Assembly: GCF_007751035.1 (NCBI RefSeq)
Contig: NZ_CP036433.1
Location: 372,001-436,000 of the forward strand
Length of the DNA: 64,000 nt
Reading direction: 5' to 3'
Source of the DNA: Lignipirellula cremea
GTDB taxonomy: Bacteria > Planctomycetota > Planctomycetia > Pirellulales > Pirellulaceae
Shown here piece after piece: positions 44,901-53,708 of the stretch. The notes beneath the pieces were generated by a model. That model was not told the origin of the DNA and made no database searches. It saw nothing but the letters and a program-made list of their open reading frames with translations. The number at the start of each line of letters is the position of its first letter. Position 1 is the first letter of the stretch. A program made the translations under genes and the position numbers.

Positions 44901-47900
44901 CTGTGCTTTGCAGGACGCTCTTGGTCTCGGGCCGCGAAGCCATGCCGACTTCATCCCACGGATGCCAGTGGAAGCCAACCGCCCTGATCCAGGGACGCCG
45001 TTGATGCAGCAGGCCCATCAGTTTGCAGAGCATGTCGTTGGCCAGGCAGTAGTCGGTCTGACCAAAGCTGCCGAGCCGCCCACTGATGGAGCCGAAGCCA
45101 AGGAAGTGCCGAATCGGATCGGCCGCGGTGAGGGCGATCAGATGCGCGGCCCCGTCGACTTTGGCGCCGATCGCCTGGGCGACGACGTCCCGTTTTTTCT
45201 TGGTGAAGCGACACGACTGGTCGATCCCGGCCCCATGCAGGATGCCGCTGATCGGACCGCTGGTCGCGCGGACCTGATCGAGCGTCTGGGCCAAGGCTGC
45301 CCGGTCGGACACATCGCAGGCGTGGTAATGGGCCTCGATTCCGGCTTCCGCCAGCTCTCGCAGCGTGCGATCGATTTCTAACTGTTTTTCCACCTTCCGC
45401 CAGGCGGCCGGCGGTGATTCGCCCTGCTTGCGGGCGTCGACCATGATCTGTCCCTGCAGGCTTTTGAGTCCGGCCGCATCGAGCTGTCGCCAGGCCGGAT
45501 CCAGTTCCTGCAAGGGCGAGTTCCCGATCAGATGCAGCTTCACGCCGAACTGCAGGGCCAGCTCTTTGGCGCAGGCCGCCGAGATGCCGCGGGCCCCGCC
45601 GGTGACCACCCAGACTCCGCCGGGGCGGATGCCGGCGGCGGTCGCGATGGGCGCCTCGCTGGCGATGGCGGTCGGCACGGACCGACGTCCCTGGGCGTAG
45701 CTCACTTCGCAATCCAGCTCCTCGGAAGCCAGCTCGGCGAACAGGTGATCAATCAGCGCGTCCCGGCCCAGCGTGTCGTCGGCGTCGATCGCTTTCACTC
45801 GCAGGCCAGGCAGTTTCTGCATGACGGAGTATTCCAGGAAGATCGCCTTGAGCAATCCAGCCAGCGCCCCGCCCTGGGCCAGGTCGGGACCGCTGGCCAG
45901 GCCAAAGTCGCCGCCCAGCGCCAGCGGAGCGGTGAGCGTGCAGCGATCCAGCCAGTTCCCCGCGGCGGCCGCTTCCAGCCAGGCCTGGCAGACAAAGAAC
46001 GGCGTCAGCATGGACGCGTTCCGCTGCCGGTTGTATTCGCTTTCCGCTTCGATCTGCAGGCTGCCCGAGTCGCAGGCGGTCGTAATGAACAGATGCGGAG
46101 CCGGCCCTTGCGAGCAGATCTGCTGCACGCGAACCAGCAACGCGTCGAGGTCTTCGTCCGGCGACAAAGCGTGCACGGCGACGCCCTGCCCTGCCAGCCG
46201 TTGCTGTAACGCCTGGGACGTGCGTCCCTCTCCCAGGATGATGGCGGCGCCATGCCAGACTGGGATCGCCGGCGCGCCGCCCGGCAAGGGAGCCTCCCGC
46301 ATCGCCAGCTCGTAACGCACGGTGACCGGGTTCGGTCCCAGTGACAGGGATTCGTCGCTCGGCAGGACTGTCTGGCTCCAGGGAGCGGCCGGGCTGTGCG
46401 GCGGCAGGTCCGCCAGGGAGCGGGTTGAGAAGCGTTGCACGCCAGCGTCGCCGTCGCGGAGCCAGATTGCTCCTGCGGCCGGTTCCAGGGCGATCGCCAG
46501 CCGGGAAGGCGCCGTGACAGACGCGTCGTCGGGCGATTCAGGCGAAGCGAATTGTTCCTCAAGCAGCGCGACAAGCTGCTCGCCGGTCGCGGCCAGGCGT
46601 TGTTGTTCCAGGACGGCCGTGCCGCCGGGTTGCGCGGCGGCCGCAGCAGCGACCGGCGCCAGCGAGGCGAATTGCCCGTCGGCGTAGCAGGTTTCGTCGG
46701 ACTGCACGGAAACCGTCTGGCCGTCGAAGGCCAGGCAGGCGGCCCGGTCGGATCCGGCGTGGCTGACGTAGCCCCGCCAGGGCGCCGCGTCGCTGGCCTG
46801 CAGGGCGATCTCCAGGGCCTGGTCCAGGTCCTGGGCGTGTTCGAGAATGCGGCGGGCCACGACCGACGGCATTAGACCCTTTCGCCGGGAGTTCGCGGGA
46901 CAGATCGTCAGCGCCACGCCGGCCGAGTTGACGCCTGCCAGAGCGATCGTTGTGCCCAGGAAAGTCGCCGTCGCATGCGACAGGCCGCCGGCAGGCGAAC
47001 GCACGACTGCGATCGGTCGCAAGGCGCTGCGTAACGCAGCCAGTTCCGGCAGCGGCTGGTCCAGTCCATGCAGCAGGCAACCGGCGCCGTTGGCTTCGGC
47101 CGTCAAAAGCAGTTGGCTGGCGTGTTCGCCCCAGTCGGCCGCTGCGGCAAACTGATGCGCGAGCAGATTGCCCAGCGGCACTTCGACCGCGTCGGCCATC
47201 CCCTGCAGTTCGTCCAGTTCCTCCGCCGATAGCAGGTGCGTCAGCTGGCTGCGATCCACGGGACCGGGAAGCTCGTCGAGTCGCGGCCCGGCCAGTTCGA
47301 CATAGTCCCGCAAAATCTGGCGAATCTCCTGCCGGTACCGGGCGCCAATCTGACGACCGATCGCATACGGCGAGCCCTGGCAGGCGGACGTTCCTTCGTC
47401 GTCGCCGGCAGCAGCGGTCGCGGGTTGCGACGGGGCGCCACGGAGGAAGTCAAGGACGTGCCGCAGCGTGGGGAAATCGTCCAGCGAGAGATCCTCCGAC
47501 ATCGCACTGCCGACGTCGAAGTACTCCTGGAGTTCACCGAACAGCTGAGCCTTCTTGATGCTATCGATGCCCAGGTCGGCTTCCAGGTCGGCGTCGAGAT
47601 CGACAACCTCCGCGGGATAGCCGGTCTGTTCCACGACAAAGTTGATCAGGAACGGTTCGAGTTCGTCAGTCTTGTCGTCGGTGAACGATTCCGGCAAGAC
47701 CGTCGGCGCGTCGGGTTGGGTAGAATCCGCCACGGCTGGCGCCGCATCAGGCGTGGCGGGAGCTTGTTGAACGCCCTGCCCGGCCACGGCCGGCGCAGTA
47801 TCGCCCGGGGCGCTGGCGGCGGCAAGGAAGTTCAGCACATGGCCCAGCGTGGGGAAGTCGTCCAGCGACAATTCCCCGGCGGAGGCGCCAATGTCGAAGT

Positions 47901-50900
47901 ATTCCTGCAGCTCGCCGAACAGCTGAGCCTTCTTGATGCTGTCGATGCCCAGGTCGGCTTCCAGATCGGCGTCAAGCTCGACCACCTCGGCCGGATAGCC
48001 CGTCTGCTCGACCACGAAGTTGATGAGGAACGATTCCAGCTCCTCGATGTTTGCCGCGGGGCCGCTATTCGCACTGGCCACAGGAGCACTCGGCGCGGGA
48101 GCGACCGGGGTCGGAGCAACCGAAACGGCCGGAGCGACAGCAGGAACAGCAGGAGCTGCGACAGGTGCGGCAGCCGCGACCGGTGCTGCTTCGCTGGAAC
48201 CACTAGCGGCAAGGAAATCCAGCACATGACGCAGCGTGGGGAAGTCGTCCAGCGACAGATTCCCGGCGGAGGCGCCAATGTCGAAGTACTCCTGCAGCTC
48301 GCCGAAGAGTTGGGCCTTCTTGATGCTGTCGATGCCCAGGTCAGCTTCCAGATCGGCGTCGAGTTCGACCACTTCGGCCGGATACCCGGTCTGCTCCACG
48401 ACGAAGTTGACCAGGAACGATTCCAGCTCCTGGGCGTTCGCCCTGGCGGCAGCCGGAGCGGCAGGAGCCGCCGGCTGGACGGGGGCAGCCAGCATGGCGG
48501 CGGGTTGCGGCGCGGCGACAGGGGCCGGCTGACTGGCGGCCGGGGCGGTCGCGCTGTTATCGGTGGCGGCCAGGAAGTCCAGCACGTGTCGCAAGGTGGG
48601 GAAGTTGTCCAGCGACAGGTTTTCCGCCGCCGAGCTGACGTCGAAGTATTCCTGCAGCTCGCCGAACAGCTGAGCCTTTTTGATGCTATCGATGCCCAGG
48701 TCGGCTTCCAGATCGGCGTCAAGCTCGACCACCTCGGCCGGATAGCCTGTCTGCTCCACCACAAAGTTGATCAGGAACTTTTCCAGTTCTTCCACCGGCG
48801 GGCGGTTGGCGGTCGCCGGCTGGGGAGCCGCGGCAGGCGCCGGAGAAATGGGCGCCGGCGACGGTGCGCCGTTGACGCCCCCATGGGACGCTCCGTTCTG
48901 GACGACAGGTGCGGGCGCCGCAACAGGCGCCGGCGGAGTGACAGGAACTGTCGGTGTGACAGCAGCTGGCGGCGCGGCGGGTGTCGGCGATGCGAACCGC
49001 GGCGCGGTCGCCGCAGGCGGCGATGCGGGCGGCTGCGGAGGCGCCGGCCGTTGACTCGTGTCGACCCGCGGCGATACGCCCTGGGCTCGCATTTTGTCGC
49101 GCCGGCGGGCGGTAGCGTCAAAGTGGGGAATGGATTCCGGCATAGTAAATCTCTGGGTTTCTCCGGGTTCGAGCGAAGGCGTTCGGGGGGGCGCGGCGGC
49201 CGCACGGGGCGGCGACGCTTCCACCCCTGGGGAAACGATCGAATCTTTCGCCGGCCTGGCGGCCGGGCCGCAAACACCGACGCACTCGGCCAGGGCCTGC
49301 ACAAACAGCAGGGACTCCCGCGACGAGCGTTTGGGGTTGTCGCATGCGATCGCGGAACAACGGGCATCGATGATGCGGCGGTTCAACAGGGTCAGTGTCT
49401 GCTGCGGTCCTGCTTCGACAAACAGGGTCGGCGATTCGTCCGCCAGGCGGGCAATCAGCTCGCCGTAACGGACCGAGGTGGTCAGCTGCCGCGTCAGATT
49501 CTGGCGAATGGCTTCCGGCGAATCGGCCAGCTGGTTGCTGACCGTGCTGAGCAGCGCGATCTGCGGCGATTGCAGCGAGGCGGTCGCCAGCGCCTGCTCC
49601 AGTTGACGTTCGGCGCCTTGCATCAACGGCGTATGGAAGGCGGCCGGCACCGGCAGCACTTTGGCCTGGTGGCCCGCACGCTGCAGCACGCGGGCAAACA
49701 CGGCGAGCACTTCGCGGTCGCCGCCATAGACGGTCTGGTCGGGGGCGTTCAGGTTGGCGGCGTACGCCTGCAGGTTCTCGGCGGCGGCCAGGCGATCGGC
49801 GTCCGTCGGGCGGGCGTTGGTCGCCATCATGCCGCTGCGGCTGCTGGCCAGGGCGGTCGTAATGCCGTCGCAACGGGCTTTGGTCATACGAATGGCCGTA
49901 TCCAGCGACCACGCTCCCGCGGCCAGCAGGGCCGGGAACTCGCCATAGCTGTGTCCCAGCACCAGGTCCGCGTGCAGGCCCTGCTCGGCAAGCGCCGCAT
50001 GGCAGATGGCGTCAGCGCCCAGCATGGCGGCCTGGGTCAGCCAGATATCGGAACCCAGCTGGCAAGGCTCCGACCAGGCAAGTTCCGCAAAGCTGGGATA
50101 ACCCAGGTTCTGCATCGCCTGGTCGAACTGCGCCTGCATGGCGGCGGCGGCCGGCGAAAGTGCCGGCAGATCTTTGAGCATCCCCGCGTACTGGGAGCCT
50201 TGTCCGGGGAACAGCAGCACCAGACGGGGCCGGTGGGCGGCCACTTCGCGATAGAAGATCCCCTGCTGTTCCATTACCTGGCGCGTCGCCGGATTGGTCA
50301 GTTGTGCGCGGCCCATCTGCAGTTTGCGCCGCAAGGCGGAGAAGCTCTCAGCGACCACCGCCAGGCGAACCTGGTCCTGCGGTGCGAACGGACGGGAGCC
50401 TGCCGACTGCCAGGCCGTTTCCGGATCGGCAATCGCCGCATCCGCCTGGGCCAGCAGTTCTTCAGTACTCGCTGCGCCCCAGCGACAGATCCGGAAGGAT
50501 GGCGCGGCGACAACCGCCGGCGCGGCCGGTTGTACGGGAGCGACGGGCCGCTGTTGTTGCTGGACGACCGGCTGCGGAGCGACGGCCGGGGCCGGGCTGC
50601 CGTGTTCCAGCACCAGGTAACAGGCTTGCCCTTTGGACCAACTGGCGACAGCTCCCAGGCGGCGGCCTTCGAGCGAGGCGCGGCTGGTGGCGGGTTGCAT
50701 CGAGCTGGCCCAGCGGGCCAGCGCGGGGGCGGGCGACTGGAGCGCGACGATCGGCGCTGCTTCGTTGTTTTCGATTTCCAGGCTGGCCTTGATGACGGCG
50801 GCCAGCGATGCGGCTCCGCCCAGGTGGCCCCATTGGGCGGTTGAGGAACCGACCAGCAACGGCGACTGCCGGCCAGGACCCGAGTGTACGGCGGCCACGG

Positions 50901-53403
50901 CGTCGAGTTCGGCGGCGGTGCTGGCCAGTTGTTCGTCGGTATCCAGCTCCAGCATGGCGATCTCGGCGCCGTCGACTCCCGCCAGCGCGTGCGCCTGGGA
51001 GGCGGCCAGACGCAGGGCCTCGGCCGTATCAGGATCGTGGGCGATGCTGAGGCCGCGAATCACGGCGTGAATCCGGTTGCCGTCCCGGCGTGCGTCGGAC
51101 AGTCGCTTGAGCACCACGGCGACGGCGCCTTCGGCCGGGGCGATGCCGTCGTACTGCTGGTCGAGCAGATTGCGTGCTTCGCCCGGCGCCAGGTTGCCGG
51201 CGTCTTCCATCGCTTCGTAAGGCGCGGGGCCCATGCGGCGCTGGCCGGCGGCGCAGATCATCAGGTCGTTGTCGCCCGACAGGAGGGTATCGATGCAGAT
51301 TGAGAGACCGCTCATGGACGAAGTCGAGCCGCTATCGATCGAGACGGCCCCGCCGGCCAGGTCCAGTGATTTGGTGATCCGCGAAGCGAGGGTGCTGCTG
51401 GTGAAGCTGCCCGTTTCATCGACCAGCGACGGCCATTTTTTCAGGAGCGAAGTCTGCAGCGTGTCCTGCACGGCGGCGATCGTTTCGGCCGGCAGGTGCG
51501 CGTGCAGCGACTGGGCCAGCAGGTGTTTCATTTCGGGCAGTTTCAGCCCCATTTCCAGTTGGTCGCAGAAGTCGCCGCCAAACTCCACGCCAACCGTTAC
51601 GCCGATCCGTTCCCGGTCCATTTGCTCGTCCGGCAGGCCCGCGTCGGCCAGCGCCTGTTCGCTGGCGTCCAGCAGCATGAACTGCAGCGGGTCCGCTTCG
51701 GCGACCTGCTTGGGCGGGACTTTATGCTTTCGCCAGTCGTATTCGTAACCATCCAGGAAACCGGCGCGGAGCGACTTGCCGCTGGCTTTCCGTTTCTCCT
51801 GTTCCGGCAGCGACCAGCGAGCCAGATCGGGGGCCGTTTTGGGATCGTGGCCGCTGGATAGCATTTTCCAGAGGTCCGGCAGCGAGTCAGCGCCCGGCAT
51901 GATGCAGCTCATGCCGACAATCGCCACGGCCCGGTCGTCGGCCGTTTCTGCGGGCCTGGACGGTTGCGGCGCCAGGCGCCGGCTGGCGGGCGTGAATTCG
52001 TCGATCACCACATGCATGTTGAGTCCGCCAATGCCAAAGGCATTCACGGCGGCGCAGCGCGGTCCGCCATCGGCGGGCGACTGCCAGGTTTCGGCGGCCA
52101 GCGGCACGTAACAGGGAGAGGCGTCCCAATCGATCTTCGGGTTGAGCGAGTCGATATTGATGGCCCGGGGGATGACCTGGTTCTGCATGCAGAGGACCGT
52201 TTTGATCATGCCCGCCACGCCGGCTGCTTCCAGCGAGTGGCCGATGTTCGCCTTGACGCTGGTGATGGGGATCTTTTTGCCAGGCGGCAGAACGGGGCCG
52301 AGCACTTCGCCCAGCGTATCCAGCTCGGTGGCGTCGCCGACCTGGGTGGCGGTGGCGTGGCACTCCAGGTACTGCAGCCGCCGGATGTCAACGCCCGAAC
52401 GGTACGCGCGGTGCATGGCCCGGATCTGGCCTTCTTTGCGGGGAGCCCAGAGACTTTTGCCGCGGCCGTCGGTGGCGACGCCCAGCCCGCGGACGACGGC
52501 CTGGATGGGATCGCCGTCGGCGAGTGCTTTTTCCAGCGTTTTCATCACCAGGCAGACATAACCTTCCGACATGATCAGGCCGTCCGCCTGGGCGTCGAAG
52601 GGGCGGGAGCCGTTGGGGCTCATCGCCTGCGCATGCGAAAAGAGAATCAGGGAGTCGGTCTTGCAATCCGAGGCGCCGCCGACGATGGCCATTTCGGTGC
52701 GACCGCGTTGCAGGGCCCTGGCTCCCATCAGCATGGCGTGCAGCGACGAGGCACAGGCCGAGTTGAGCGCCAGCCAGGGGCCGCTGAGACCGAACGCCTT
52801 GGCGACCGTTCCGGCGACCATGTTGCAGTACAGGTTACGCGAGCTCTTCCCGTCCTGCGGCAGGCGATCAAGGATCTTCTGTTTCCATTCCCGCCGCACT
52901 TCCTGTTGCACGGCCGGCGAAAGCTGCATGAACTCGGGCGAGCTTTCCAGCAGGGCGATCGCGTCGTCGAGATTGGCCCGATAGGAAACTTCCCCCAGTC
53001 GACTACTGCCCTGGGCGTGCCCGATAAACACGGCTGCCTTGCGATTCGGCAGGTTAAACGGATCGAGCCCCGCATGCCGCAGCGCGTCGGCAGCGACGCC
53101 CGTCATCAGCAAATGGGTGCTGTCGACGGAATTCAGCAGTTCCTGGCTGATCGGATTGCGGGCATGGTCGAATTCCCGGTTGGAAAGCAGGCAGGCCAGC
53201 CGGGAGTAGGTTTTGCCGCGGGTTCCCTTTTGCGGGTCGAAATATAACGACTGGTCCAGTCGATCCGGCGGGACTTCGGCCACCGCGGACCGGCCCTCCT
53301 GGATCAGTTTCCAGTACTGGTCAATGTTTTCTGCTCCTGGCAGCCGGCACGCCATTCCGACGATTGCGATCGGTTTGCTGGTGTTGTCGGTGGGGAGAGA
53401 CAT
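41989..53403 (-). CDS. Pfa-like (PUFA-synthase-like) megasynthase KS-CLF-AT-ACPx4-C45-KR-KR-DH
   Basis: 3804 residues; the ATG at 53401-53403 has AGGTG 8 bases upstream. Domains: KS about 10-475 (Cys217, His349, His389 all present); a second KS-like domain about 490-930 whose active-site Cys is Ser693 and whose first His is replaced, so a chain-length-factor type; malonyl-type AT about 1065-1375 (GHSYGEF, Ser1152); four ACPs with DLGIDSIKKAQ (Ser1573, 1693, 1822, 1948), the LGIDS form typical of PUFA synthases; a C45/penicillin-acyltransferase-like domain about 2009-2335; KR1 with its structural half, about 2360-2900 (Tyr2785); KR2 about 2960-3480 (Tyr3393); double-hotdog DH about 3535-3800 (HxxxGxxxxP at His3549, Asp3719). 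There is no ER, methyltransferase or thioesterase domain. It should build a long, variably reduced acyl chain iteratively. Ala/Pro-rich linkers separate the ACPs. Product unknown. Confidence 0.92.
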   Translation of the reverse strand: MSLPTDNTSKPIAIVGMACRLPGAENIDQYWKLIQEGRSAVAEVPPDRLDQSLYFDPQKGTRGKTYSRLACLLSNREFDHARNPISQELLNSVDSTHLLMTGVAADALRHAGLDPFNLPNRKAAVFIGHAQGSSRLGEVSYRANLDDAIALLESSPEFMQLSPAVQQEVRREWKQKILDRLPQDGKSSRNLYCNMVAGTVAKAFGLSGPWLALNSACASSLHAMLMGARALQRGRTEMAIVGGASDCKTDSLILFSHAQAMSPNGSRPFDAQADGLIMSEGYVCLVMKTLEKALADGDPIQAVVRGLGVATDGRGKSLWAPRKEGQIRAMHRAYRSGVDIRRLQYLECHATATQVGDATELDTLGEVLGPVLPPGKKIPITSVKANIGHSLEAAGVAGMIKTVLCMQNQVIPRAINIDSLNPKIDWDASPCYVPLAAETWQSPADGGPRCAAVNAFGIGGLNMHVVIDEFTPASRRLAPQPSRPAETADDRAVAIVGMSCIMPGADSLPDLWKMLSSGHDPKTAPDLARWSLPEQEKRKASGKSLRAGFLDGYEYDWRKHKVPPKQVAEADPLQFMLLDASEQALADAGLPDEQMDRERIGVTVGVEFGGDFCDQLEMGLKLPEMKHLLAQSLHAHLPAETIAAVQDTLQTSLLKKWPSLVDETGSFTSSTLASRITKSLDLAGGAVSIDSGSTSSMSGLSICIDTLLSGDNDLMICAAGQRRMGPAPYEAMEDAGNLAPGEARNLLDQQYDGIAPAEGAVAVVLKRLSDARRDGNRIHAVIRGLSIAHDPDTAEALRLAASQAHALAGVDGAEIAMLELDTDEQLASTAAELDAVAAVHSGPGRQSPLLVGSSTAQWGHLGGAASLAAVIKASLEIENNEAAPIVALQSPAPALARWASSMQPATSRASLEGRRLGAVASWSKGQACYLVLEHGSPAPAVAPQPVVQQQQRPVAPVQPAAPAVVAAPSFRICRWGAASTEELLAQADAAIADPETAWQSAGSRPFAPQDQVRLAVVAESFSALRRKLQMGRAQLTNPATRQVMEQQGIFYREVAAHRPRLVLLFPGQGSQYAGMLKDLPALSPAAAAMQAQFDQAMQNLGYPSFAELAWSEPCQLGSDIWLTQAAMLGADAICHAALAEQGLHADLVLGHSYGEFPALLAAGAWSLDTAIRMTKARCDGITTALASSRSGMMATNARPTDADRLAAAENLQAYAANLNAPDQTVYGGDREVLAVFARVLQRAGHQAKVLPVPAAFHTPLMQGAERQLEQALATASLQSPQIALLSTVSNQLADSPEAIRQNLTRQLTTSVRYGELIARLADESPTLFVEAGPQQTLTLLNRRIIDARCSAIACDNPKRSSRESLLFVQALAECVGVCGPAARPAKDSIVSPGVEASPPRAAAAPPRTPSLEPGETQRFTMPESIPHFDATARRRDKMRAQGVSPRVDTSQRPAPPQPPASPPAATAPRFASPTPAAPPAAVTPTVPVTPPAPVAAPAPVVQNGASHGGVNGAPSPAPISPAPAAAPQPATANRPPVEELEKFLINFVVEQTGYPAEVVELDADLEADLGIDSIKKAQLFGELQEYFDVSSAAENLSLDNFPTLRHVLDFLAATDNSATAPAASQPAPVAAPQPAAMLAAPVQPAAPAAPAAARANAQELESFLVNFVVEQTGYPAEVVELDADLEADLGIDSIKKAQLFGELQEYFDIGASAGNLSLDDFPTLRHVLDFLAASGSSEAAPVAAAAPVAAPAVPAVAPAVSVAPTPVAPAPSAPVASANSGPAANIEELESFLINFVVEQTGYPAEVVELDADLEADLGIDSIKKAQLFGELQEYFDIGASAGELSLDDFPTLGHVLNFLAAASAPGDTAPAVAGQGVQQAPATPDAAPAVADSTQPDAPTVLPESFTDDKTDELEPFLINFVVEQTGYPAEVVDLDADLEADLGIDSIKKAQLFGELQEYFDVGSAMSEDLSLDDFPTLRHVLDFLRGAPSQPATAAAGDDEGTSACQGSPYAIGRQIGARYRQEIRQILRDYVELAGPRLDELPGPVDRSQLTHLLSAEELDELQGMADAVEVPLGNLLAHQFAAAADWGEHASQLLLTAEANGAGCLLHGLDQPLPELAALRSALRPIAVVRSPAGGLSHATATFLGTTIALAGVNSAGVALTICPANSRRKGLMPSVVARRILEHAQDLDQALEIALQASDAAPWRGYVSHAGSDRAACLAFDGQTVSVQSDETCYADGQFASLAPVAAAAAAQPGGTAVLEQQRLAATGEQLVALLEEQFASPESPDDASVTAPSRLAIALEPAAGAIWLRDGDAGVQRFSTRSLADLPPHSPAAPWSQTVLPSDESLSLGPNPVTVRYELAMREAPLPGGAPAIPVWHGAAIILGEGRTSQALQQRLAGQGVAVHALSPDEDLDALLVRVQQICSQGPAPHLFITTACDSGSLQIEAESEYNRQRNASMLTPFFVCQAWLEAAAAGNWLDRCTLTAPLALGGDFGLASGPDLAQGGALAGLLKAIFLEYSVMQKLPGLRVKAIDADDTLGRDALIDHLFAELASEELDCEVSYAQGRRSVPTAIASEAPIATAAGIRPGGVWVVTGGARGISAACAKELALQFGVKLHLIGNSPLQELDPAWRQLDAAGLKSLQGQIMVDARKQGESPPAAWRKVEKQLEIDRTLRELAEAGIEAHYHACDVSDRAALAQTLDQVRATSGPISGILHGAGIDQSCRFTKKKRDVVAQAIGAKVDGAAHLIALTAADPIRHFLGFGSISGRLGSFGQTDYCLANDMLCKLMGLLHQRRPWIRAVGFHWHPWDEVGMASRPETKSVLQSTGDLCLMPLQEGIAHFLRELVADSGEAEVMITQAHHWERFAEGLEMDGDRFVSRSGGSSNASQPAAPSAPVPPSKDVHGAPAVNGSHAVNGSYAAKGSYVANGSHAVNGVHPAALAPVAKAAAVTPPVLADDVDLQTYRCELRTVAAPLPANGPSAPRFDSAVWIYGEGPAADALEQRLHQASAAVVRFSSQAAIEETLAALQQQWEQQPAGMLLLMTGRDQAPVDLLAEGVAGERLREGVLKPFAVSQRWRQLHLAQDDAGQATLAAVLSLGGDFGFHTPAVLPEGGALAGLVKAIHIETSRRDTHKVRCKVFDFPPAEPVGELADQVLRELAASEPEVEVCWSNQQRRVIRPIPALPQPRAGAAIPQGGVWVATGGARGITSIAARELARRYGWKLHLLGKSPAPLADAPWRDFSPEEISAYKKQLTREAIAQGRSPSEAWDRVMKDREIHATLQQIASDGVEATYHACDITDRQAVKQAVAAIHAADGPISGILHGAGLIDQGRFENKRLEFVERLIATKFDGLLHLLAATKNDPLTHCIGFGSISGRFGGNGLTDYAAGNDAMSKVIDWLPRLRPDCRSATIHWESWEGSGMATQPRFAFGPKSVLNMKYMLPEEGVRRLEQELAAGLPSSEVLYTFGDFYSMFYPEEQRPLGDYVPGSTEPVAPSPGADSSVSSSAAAGPTSLAVNPQVDAERTTVQIPLDPTADAFLREHCLRGKPLLPGVIGLEALAQAARAASQQPVIAFEQVQMVDGLMFHTDRAAVAQASAAPDPADGFLQCLLSCDFANRAGKVLHPQRPYLKGRVQTGTAAPSRASDTPAPPTEWTPFTYLEDSLIYHGAVMRGLNGIHFQANTGWGRITALPLAELVGDGRAQDWIVPSIVLDGAFYVCGVHLYLQGDHAISLPLGIDRLELGRSPRPGETCCVYLTARERTSEAACYDFTVLGDQGDVIVQAIGYRNVILPQGGTSS
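44573..44655 (-). repeat. Hexapeptide (18-bp) minisatellite in a megasynthase linker
   Basis: Residues about 2917-2943 between the two KR modules read as consecutive hexapeptides NGSHAV, NGSYAA, KGSYVA, NGSHAV, then NGVHPA. The DNA therefore carries about 4.5 copies of an 18-bp unit. It lies in an otherwise Ala/Pro-rich flexible linker. The number of copies may vary between strains; no function beyond spacing is suggested. Confidence 0.75.
47445..48795 (-). repeat. Four tandem ACP-coding repeats
   Basis: Four ACP domains of about 80 residues, separated by 40-50-residue Ala/Pro linkers, have phosphopantetheine serines at codons 48685-48687, 48325-48327, 47938-47940 and 47560-47562. The spacing is 120, 129 and 126 residues. 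The cores are nearly identical ('VVEQTGYPAEVVELDADLEADLG' recurs with hardly any change, given here by its key D-DLEADLGIDS), which points to recent duplication or ongoing gene conversion. Tandem ACPs raise output in PUFA synthases. Confidence 0.92.
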
Positions 53404-53708
53404 ATCAATTCACCTAACTAGGGTGGCGACAGACTGGTTTTTTGGCAGATTTTTCTGAACGATCGACGAATTCAGGCCCGCCGGAAACTCCGCCCAAGCG
53501 ACGGAAAATCGACGTTATTCGCCCTGGTTCTTGACTTTGCGCTATTTGCGTAAACAACCCAAAGTAGTGGGTGGGGAAATTAGTATGGCTAAAAATAGGT
53601 GAAATGCAATACTTAGGATGAGTGGATAAAGTGTTACGCGGTGCTACAAGGCCGCATAACCAGCAAGGAAGCGCCAACAGGTCTGGTAACTGAAAGCACC
53701 TAAAGACT
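53404..53708. promoter_or_regulatory. Divergent promoter region between megasynthase operon and crotonase gene
   Basis: This 305-bp gap is clearly more AT-rich than its surroundings, especially 53530-53640, and must hold promoters for the seven-gene megasynthase operon (leftward) and the crotonase (rightward). TTGACT occurs at 53531-53536 on the plus strand, but no good -10 follows at 17 bp. GATAAA at 53625-53630 is a weak -10 candidate. No palindromic operator was recognised. Shared control of both units is likely from the layout. Confidence 0.5.

Noticed and set aside
47236-50844. A 1202-codon open frame on the plus strand opposite the megasynthase
   Set aside because: It is antisense to the ACP/AT region; its translation is Arg/Gly-rich low-complexity sequence typical of the non-coding strand in high-GC DNA, and no family is recognised.
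50600-51960. Second KS as a second active condensing domain
   Set aside because: Active-site Cys is Ser693 and the first catalytic His motif is missing, so it is treated as a chain-length-factor-type domain.
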